From: Spirosoma sp.
GTDB lineage: Bacteria; Bacteroidota; Bacteroidia; Cytophagales; Spirosomataceae
Length of the DNA stretch: 64,000 nt
Assembly (NCBI RefSeq): GCF_026391055.1
Contig: NZ_JAPLET010000022.1
Coordinates: 434,001-498,000 of the forward strand
Reading direction: 5' to 3'
Shown: positions 59,404 to 64,000 of the stretch, one piece after another
How the letters are laid out: each line of letters opens with the position of its first letter
How positions within the stretch are numbered: position 1 is the stretch's first letter
Translations under genes and position numbers: made by a program
The notes under the pieces: model-generated
Told to the model about the DNA's origin: nothing
The model's database searches: none
What the model saw: the letters and a program-made list of their open reading frames with translations, nothing else

Positions 59404-60930
59404 ATGTCCGTTAAAACCAGTTTGCTTTTATTGATTTTACTTTCAGTAAATAGTTTCGCCCAAACACCGCAGCAGCGTGTTCGGCAATACCGGCAGGTGC
59501 AGGAAACCGCCCTAATGGATGAGTATCGGGACTTTCTGTCCATTCCCAATGTTTCTGCCGACTCAGTGAACATCCGTAGAAACGCAGCTTTTATCCTTCA
59601 GATGATGAAGAAGCGGGGCATTTCGGGAATGCTTCTCGATGGCCCAGCACCGGGTTCAACTCCCGCCGTATTCGGTGAGGTTCGTGTGCCGGGGGCTAAA
59701 AAGACGCTTGTTTTTTATGCCCATTACGACGGGCAGCCGGTTAACCCAAAGCAGTGGGGAGAAGGGTTGCAGCCGTTTGTACCCGTCTTTATCACGGCTC
59801 CGGTGGAGCAAGGGGGCAAGATCGTGACAACCTATAAATCGGGCGATCCGATCGATCCAAACTGGCGCTTATCGGGCCGGGGCAGCGCCGACGATAAGGC
59901 TGGTGTCATGACCATCCTGAACGCTTACGATGCTTTGGTAAAGTCGAATATACCCCTCACGGCCAACCTGAAGTTCTTTTTTGAAGGCGAGGAAGAAGTG
60001 GGTTCAACGCACTTGGGCGAGATATTCGACAAACACCGCGACAAACTGGCAAGTGATCTCTGGATTATTGCCGATGGGCCACGGCATGTGTCGGGCAAGC
60101 CCGTTGTGCAGTTTGGCGTTCGGGGTGATGTGAACATGTACCTGACGTTGTATGGCCCTAAGCGACCCTTACACAGCGGCAATTACGGCAACTGGGCACC
60201 CAACCCCGCCATGCGGATGGTTAAGCTACTGGCCAGCATGAAAGACGAGAACGACCACGTTATCATCAAGGGTTTTTATGACGATGTGGTGCCGCTAACG
60301 GCCAGCGAACGAAGTGCTTTGGCGAAGGTGCCTAATATGGAAGCGGCTTTAAAGAAAGAATTAGGCCTTGCACAACCCGATGGCAATGGAACCCCGTTTG
60401 TGGAACTGCTCATGCGCCCAACCTTGAATATCAACGGAATGCAAAGCGCAAACGTTGGCGCTATGGCAGGTAACATCATTCCGACGAAAGCCGAAGCTGT
60501 CCTTGACTTACGGCTCGTGCGGGGCAATGAGGTAACCCGTCAGGTTGGGCGGGTAATCGACCATATCCGGGCGCAGGGGTATCAGGTGCTGGACCACGAA
60601 CCGACCGATGCCGAACGGCAGCAGTTTCCGAAGCTGATCAAAATTACGACCGGTCATGGCTACAACGCCCAGCGGACGCCAATGGATTTGCCCGTTGCTC
60701 AGGGCGTCGTGGCGGCTGTTCAGGCAGTTAGCCCGGAACCCATTGTTCTGTCGCCTTCGTCGGGGGGAAGTTTGCCGCTGTACATGTTCGAGAAAGTGCT
60801 GAAAGCCAATGTAGTATCGGTGCCAGTGGTTAATTACGATAACAATCAACATGCCGAAAATGAGAACGTAAAGGTTCAGTATCTCTGGGAAGGTATCGAG
60901 ATTATGGCGTCGATCATGCTGATTAAGTAA
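59404..60930 (+). CDS. M20-family metallodipeptidase, secreted
   Basis: A 508-residue peptidase with signal peptide MSVKTSLLLLILLSVNSFAQ; the ATG at 59404 is used rather than a TTG six bases earlier. The zinc-binding residues of M20 enzymes appear in TLVFYAHYDGQPVNPKQW (His), GRGSADDKAGVMTILNAYD (bridging Asp), FFFEGEEEVGSTHLGE (catalytic Glu-Glu), WIIADGPRH and the final YDNNQHAENENVKVQ (His). The lid domain spans about 230-380. It probably cleaves dipeptides in the periplasm and may share an operon with the serine hydrolase before it. Confidence 0.93.
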   Translation: MSVKTSLLLLILLSVNSFAQTPQQRVRQYRQVQETALMDEYRDFLSIPNVSADSVNIRRNAAFILQMMKKRGISGMLLDGPAPGSTPAVFGEVRVPGAKKTLVFYAHYDGQPVNPKQWGEGLQPFVPVFITAPVEQGGKIVTTYKSGDPIDPNWRLSGRGSADDKAGVMTILNAYDALVKSNIPLTANLKFFFEGEEEVGSTHLGEIFDKHRDKLASDLWIIADGPRHVSGKPVVQFGVRGDVNMYLTLYGPKRPLHSGNYGNWAPNPAMRMVKLLASMKDENDHVIIKGFYDDVVPLTASERSALAKVPNMEAALKKELGLAQPDGNGTPFVELLMRPTLNINGMQSANVGAMAGNIIPTKAEAVLDLRLVRGNEVTRQVGRVIDHIRAQGYQVLDHEPTDAERQQFPKLIKITTGHGYNAQRTPMDLPVAQGVVAAVQAVSPEPIVLSPSSGGSLPLYMFEKVLKANVVSVPVVNYDNNQHAENENVKVQYLWEGIEIMASIMLIK

Positions 60931-61112
60931 AATACATTTCATGAACTTCGAATCGTGTTTAAGTTGGCGTAACGACTGCATTACGACACAATTTGAGGTC
61001 CGTGAAGCCAGTTCTAAAAAAGATGAGGAAATTTTTGAACTGGTGAAACGATTTCTAAAAATTAAATGTATATACATCAAATACTCTTACACGTAATTAA
61101 ACGACTCAAACA

Positions 61113-61661
61113 ATGGAAGCACAACCCGCAACCGCTACTACCTGGGCTATCGACCCAACCCACTCCGAAGTTCAATTCAAAGTTAAACACTTGGTTATTT
61201 CGACTGTAACGGGTTCTTTTGGCCAGTACGAAGGACAAGTAGAAACTGTAGGGGATGATTTTGCCGATGCCAAAGTCTCTTTTTCAGCCGATATAAGCAG
61301 CATTAGCACAGGGCAGGAGCAACGTGATGGTCACCTGAAATCAGCTGATTTCTTCGATGCCGAGCAGTTTCCTAAACTGACCTTTGTATCGACATCCATG
61401 ACTAAAACGGGTGACGATACCTATTCGCTGGCGGGCGATCTAACCATTCGCGGAGTTACAAAGCCAGTTACGCTGAAAGTTGAGCACGGCGGACAGATGG
61501 TAGATTTCTACGGACAAACCAAAGCCGGTTTTGAAGCTACCGGTACCATCAAGCGTAAAGAATTTGGCCTTACCTGGGATGGCGTTACCGAAGCGGGTGG
61601 CGTTGTTGTCAGCGACGACGTTAAGCTGGTCCTGAATATTCAGTTAACGAAGCAGGCTTAA
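61113..61661 (+). CDS. YceI-family lipocalin-like protein
   Basis: A 182-residue protein with the complete YceI pattern: TWAIDPTHSEVQFKVKHLVI, VSFSADISSISTGQEQRDGH, LKSADFFDAEQFPKLTFVST, LTIRGVTKPVTLKVEHGG and KRKEFGLTWDGVTEAGG. The fold is a beta barrel that binds polyisoprenoid or similar lipids. There is no signal peptide, unlike E. coli YceI, so the protein should stay in the cytoplasm; this is common in Bacteroidota. A strong terminator follows. Confidence 0.94.
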   Translation: MEAQPATATTWAIDPTHSEVQFKVKHLVISTVTGSFGQYEGQVETVGDDFADAKVSFSADISSISTGQEQRDGHLKSADFFDAEQFPKLTFVSTSMTKTGDDTYSLAGDLTIRGVTKPVTLKVEHGGQMVDFYGQTKAGFEATGTIKRKEFGLTWDGVTEAGGVVVSDDVKLVLNIQLTKQA

Positions 61662-61695
61662 TTTACGGGGTAAACCATCCGGTTTCCCTGTTCCC

Positions 61696-61730
61696 AAATC
61701 CGGTATGTGTTCGTACACATACCGGATTTT
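61696..61730 (+). terminator. Strong Rho-independent terminator of the YceI gene
   Basis: AAATCCGGTATGTGT (61696-61710) pairs with ACACATACCGGATTT (61715-61729), 15 bp, loop TCGT, then a T run continuing to 61733. Confidence 0.93.
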
Positions 61731-61786
61731 TTTGCAGCTATATCAGTCTACCACGTTGCTGGTTTTATGAACTCACGACATATGAC

Positions 61787-64000
61787 TTAGCGAACAAGTA
61801 CGATTCGACCGCGTATAACGGGTTTCTTGGGGGCTGTGTACAGGGTGTACGCATAAACCCCCGTTGGCAGGGCCGTTCCGTTCAGTGTTCCATCGAATGG
61901 ATTGGTGTACCCTTTGCCGGACGAATAAACGACTTCGCCCCATCGATTGAACAGCGTAAAGACCGCATCGGGGAAGGCCGTAATACCGGGCAGTTCCAGA
62001 ACATCATTCTGACCGTCGCCATTGGGTGAAAAAGCGTCAGGTACCCAGGCGCGGGCAAAAACCGTAATGTGAATTGTGTCTTTCACAGCGCAGCCGGTGG
62101 TGTTGGTTGCATCGATTGTGTACGTAATGTCGTCGGCGATATCCGTGATGGTTGGGTTGGCGGCAGTCGGGTTATCCAGATACGTAGCCGATGTCCACTG
62201 GAACTGAACGGGGTCGCCGGTGTATACGGGATTCAGGGAAAAGTTGTTGCCCCGATAGGTCGTCAGCGAGTCGGCTAGCTGAATGGTAGGAATAGGTGCC
62301 ACAACGGCGATCCGGGTAGCAACCGTTCCGGCACATTCGGGGGCAGGCTTAACCGTATACGTTACGGTATGGTTGCCAACGCCTGCCTGCTCGGGGACGA
62401 ATGAATCGGTTTCGATACCGGCTCCGGCAAAATCGCCCCCCGGCGGGTTCCCCGTTAATGTATATGCTGGATTATTGGGCCCGCAAACACCCGGAATAGA
62501 GTCGAGAGTGACTACTACTGGTGCAACGCTAGTGATGGTTATGGGGCTGGAGGTACCTTCGCACCCGTATATATCCGTGGCCGTGACCACAAACGTGCCC
62601 GGGTTACTGGCAACCAATTGCGCCGATTCGTTATTGCTGATTGATGTACCATCTTTCTGCCAGCGGTATAATAAGCCACCACTACCTACGAGCGGAAGCG
62701 AACTGTTCGGACAAATCCGATTGAAGCCGGATGATGAGGTAATGGATGGCAGAACAGGGGCAGAGCGGTCGAGAATGGTCGTATCGGTTCGGGCTTTACA
62801 ACCCAGCGTACGGTACGTAAGAACAGCCCAGTACTTACCGGCCTCCGTGGTTCGAAGCGAATCCGTTGTCTGACCCGTCAGGAACTGACTATCCTTGTAC
62901 CACTGGTAAGTAACGTCCGTAACACCCGTTGCTACCAGTTTTATTGAACCGGTTGTGGCGCATAAATGCCCCGTTGCCGAAACTCGCGCATCGCTCCCGA
63001 TCACATCAACTGTGATAACTTCTGAATTTCCGACTTTGCTGCAAACGGCTTTTTGTGAAACCACAATCGAATACTGACCGGACTCCCGAACGGCCAGGGT
63101 TGGATTCGTAGCCCCTACAATGTTAATGTCGTTCTTCCTCCACTGGTAATTCCAGTTGGGGTCCAGCGCTGCTATCAGTACCGCCGAGTCGCCCTGGCAA
63201 ATGGTGGTGGTTAGTTGCTTGGGGTAATTTTTGATCTGAACGGCCGGGTCGGGTGTTGTCTGAGGAGGACAGTCGATCACCAGAAATTGAAAATCGCGTC
63301 GTACTTCACCAATTTTCACCCCATTTCGATACTCTTCAACGTTGATGGCAAAGACAAATAAACCCAGTTGAGTAGCCGTTACAGATAGTTCGCCGGTTTG
63401 TGCATTGATCTGAAGGCTTGGGTTTCCAGAAATAGCATTATTAGCGTCATACCCTGCGAGCCAAGTCACGTCGGGGTAGGGGCCTGGGGAAACAGGATTG
63501 ACGGTTGCATTCTGGCCGGTAGCTCCCTTTTGGTTTAGCGGGGTAATCATGGAGTAGCGGAGTTCATCGCCATCGGGGTCCGTACCGCCGAAAGGAAAGG
63601 TAAAGGCATCACCTAAACAGATATATTCACCATTAATGGGGCCAAAGTGAGGGGATGAGTTCTCGAAGAACTGATTATTCTGCTGAATAGCCGGAAACTC
63701 CAGATAAAAGGTAAAGCCCGTTTGACTAGGTCCGTTGATATTGCTGATGCCCGCATTTCGGTTACGGGTCTGATAGGAAATGTAATATCCCTGTGTGTCG
63801 GTGTAGTTGCCGGGTGGTAGCTGAATATCCGCTTCGTAGGTCAGGACAATGAACTTTAGGTTACGTTGGGCTGCGCAAAATCCATTGGCATAAACGATGG
63901 GAACCCGCGAACCGGTTTGCTGAACCATAAAGGTCGTCATCAGCGCATTATCGCGTTTTCGAAAAATGCCTAACGTACCGATAGTCGACTGGTTGGCTGC
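61787..64000 (-). CDS. Large type IX secretion cargo protein with Ig-like domains, N-terminus beyond the right edge
   Basis: The frame is open from the window edge to the stop at 61787, giving 737 visible residues; the internal Met at 63940 is not the start because 20 in-frame codons precede it without a stop. The visible part begins with a domain found in Bacteroidota surface proteins (GYYISYQTRNRNAGISNING, YICLGDAFTFPFGGTDPDGD). It continues with several Ig-like domains marked by YQWYKDSQFLTG and LYRWQKDGTSISNNES, and ends with VPDAFSPNGDGQNDVLELPG, FTLFNRWGEVVYSSGKGYTN and LPTGVYAYTLY. That end is the gliding-motility-associated C-terminal domain used as a type B sorting signal. It is probably an adhesin. 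Confidence 0.92.
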   Translation of the reverse strand, partial: AANQSTIGTLGIFRKRDNALMTTFMVQQTGSRVPIVYANGFCAAQRNLKFIVLTYEADIQLPPGNYTDTQGYYISYQTRNRNAGISNINGPSQTGFTFYLEFPAIQQNNQFFENSSPHFGPINGEYICLGDAFTFPFGGTDPDGDELRYSMITPLNQKGATGQNATVNPVSPGPYPDVTWLAGYDANNAISGNPSLQINAQTGELSVTATQLGLFVFAINVEEYRNGVKIGEVRRDFQFLVIDCPPQTTPDPAVQIKNYPKQLTTTICQGDSAVLIAALDPNWNYQWRKNDINIVGATNPTLAVRESGQYSIVVSQKAVCSKVGNSEVITVDVIGSDARVSATGHLCATTGSIKLVATGVTDVTYQWYKDSQFLTGQTTDSLRTTEAGKYWAVLTYRTLGCKARTDTTILDRSAPVLPSITSSSGFNRICPNSSLPLVGSGGLLYRWQKDGTSISNNESAQLVASNPGTFVVTATDIYGCEGTSSPITITSVAPVVVTLDSIPGVCGPNNPAYTLTGNPPGGDFAGAGIETDSFVPEQAGVGNHTVTYTVKPAPECAGTVATRIAVVAPIPTIQLADSLTTYRGNNFSLNPVYTGDPVQFQWTSATYLDNPTAANPTITDIADDITYTIDATNTTGCAVKDTIHITVFARAWVPDAFSPNGDGQNDVLELPGITAFPDAVFTLFNRWGEVVYSSGKGYTNPFDGTLNGTALPTGVYAYTLYTAPKKPVIRGRIVLVR

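Noticed and set aside
1-64000. tRNA, rRNA or riboswitch genes
   Set aside because: No cloverleaf with a TTCGANNC arm in a plausible setting, no rRNA-like stretch and no known riboswitch core was found by reading; a covariance-model search would be the decisive test.

Overview
The window looks like a chromosomal segment of an aerobic Bacteroidota, most likely a Cytophagales member close to Spirosoma. Reasons: a gliding-motility/type IX secretion (type B) C-terminal domain at the right edge; Tat-exported Gfo/Idh/MocA and sugar-isomerase-like proteins of the Bacteroidota kind; many secreted serine hydrolases and peptidases; VF530, CsbD and bestrophin genes; and promoter words of the Bacteroidota TAnnTTTG type. 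The genus is inference. No rRNA, tRNA, CRISPR array or intact insertion sequence was seen.

Layout. 1-810: end of a membrane protein that runs off the left edge. 1.3-4.0 kb: a secreted serine hydrolase, the wreck of a paralogue beside it, and an FMN alpha-hydroxy-acid dehydrogenase. 4.0-7.4 kb: an AT-rich accessory patch with a minus-strand remnant carrying GVxxxDRNPP peptide modules, an FRG-domain protein, a probable frame-broken ORF, a small lipoprotein-like membrane protein and a two-TM gene with two frameshifts. 7.6-11.3 kb: a nitrosative-stress cluster (Rrf2 regulator with cysteine cluster, His-rich membrane protein, ScdA/RIC iron-sulfur repair protein, divergent NnrS-like protein). 11.4-16.6 kb: sugar-acid dehydratase, PQQ-type sugar dehydrogenase, SDR enzyme and EamA exporter. 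16.7-21.2 kb: secreted leucine-rich-repeat protein and M16 protease. 21.3-27.7 kb: one minus-strand operon encoding a TolC/HlyD/FtsX-permease/ATPase efflux pump followed by a LytS/LytR-type two-component system.

27.9-30.2 kb: Tat-exported sugar isomerase-like and oxidoreductase pair. 30.3-37.3 kb: an ion and translation stress block: NhaD-type antiporter, bacterial release-factor-like protein (baeRF), HPF-type hibernation protein and CPA1-type antiporter on the minus strand, facing an OmpR/PhoB regulator and histidine kinase on the plus strand. Three copies of an 11-bp-period direct repeat (CTTAGAA N4 CTTAGAA) lie only in the intergenic spaces of this block and are the best candidate here for an undescribed regulon. 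37.3-50.2 kb: CsbD, flavin monooxygenase, DUF2147, thioesterase, dicarboxylate symporter, bestrophin, Spy-like protein, M3 peptidase, AraC regulator with aldo/keto reductase, and a GH63-like glucosidase. 50.7-64.0 kb: VF530 protein, TlpA-like protein, a SUMF1-sialidase fusion, a low-complexity secreted protein, M28 peptidase, serine hydrolase, M20 peptidase, YceI, and the C-terminal part of a large type IX cargo protein.

A recurring theme is long perfect inverted repeats at gene ends, several overlapping stop codons. Two share an identical 25-nt block 9.5 kb apart, and one forms an interleaved (pseudoknot-type) pair of inverted repeats. No complete known defence system or biosynthetic cluster was found.
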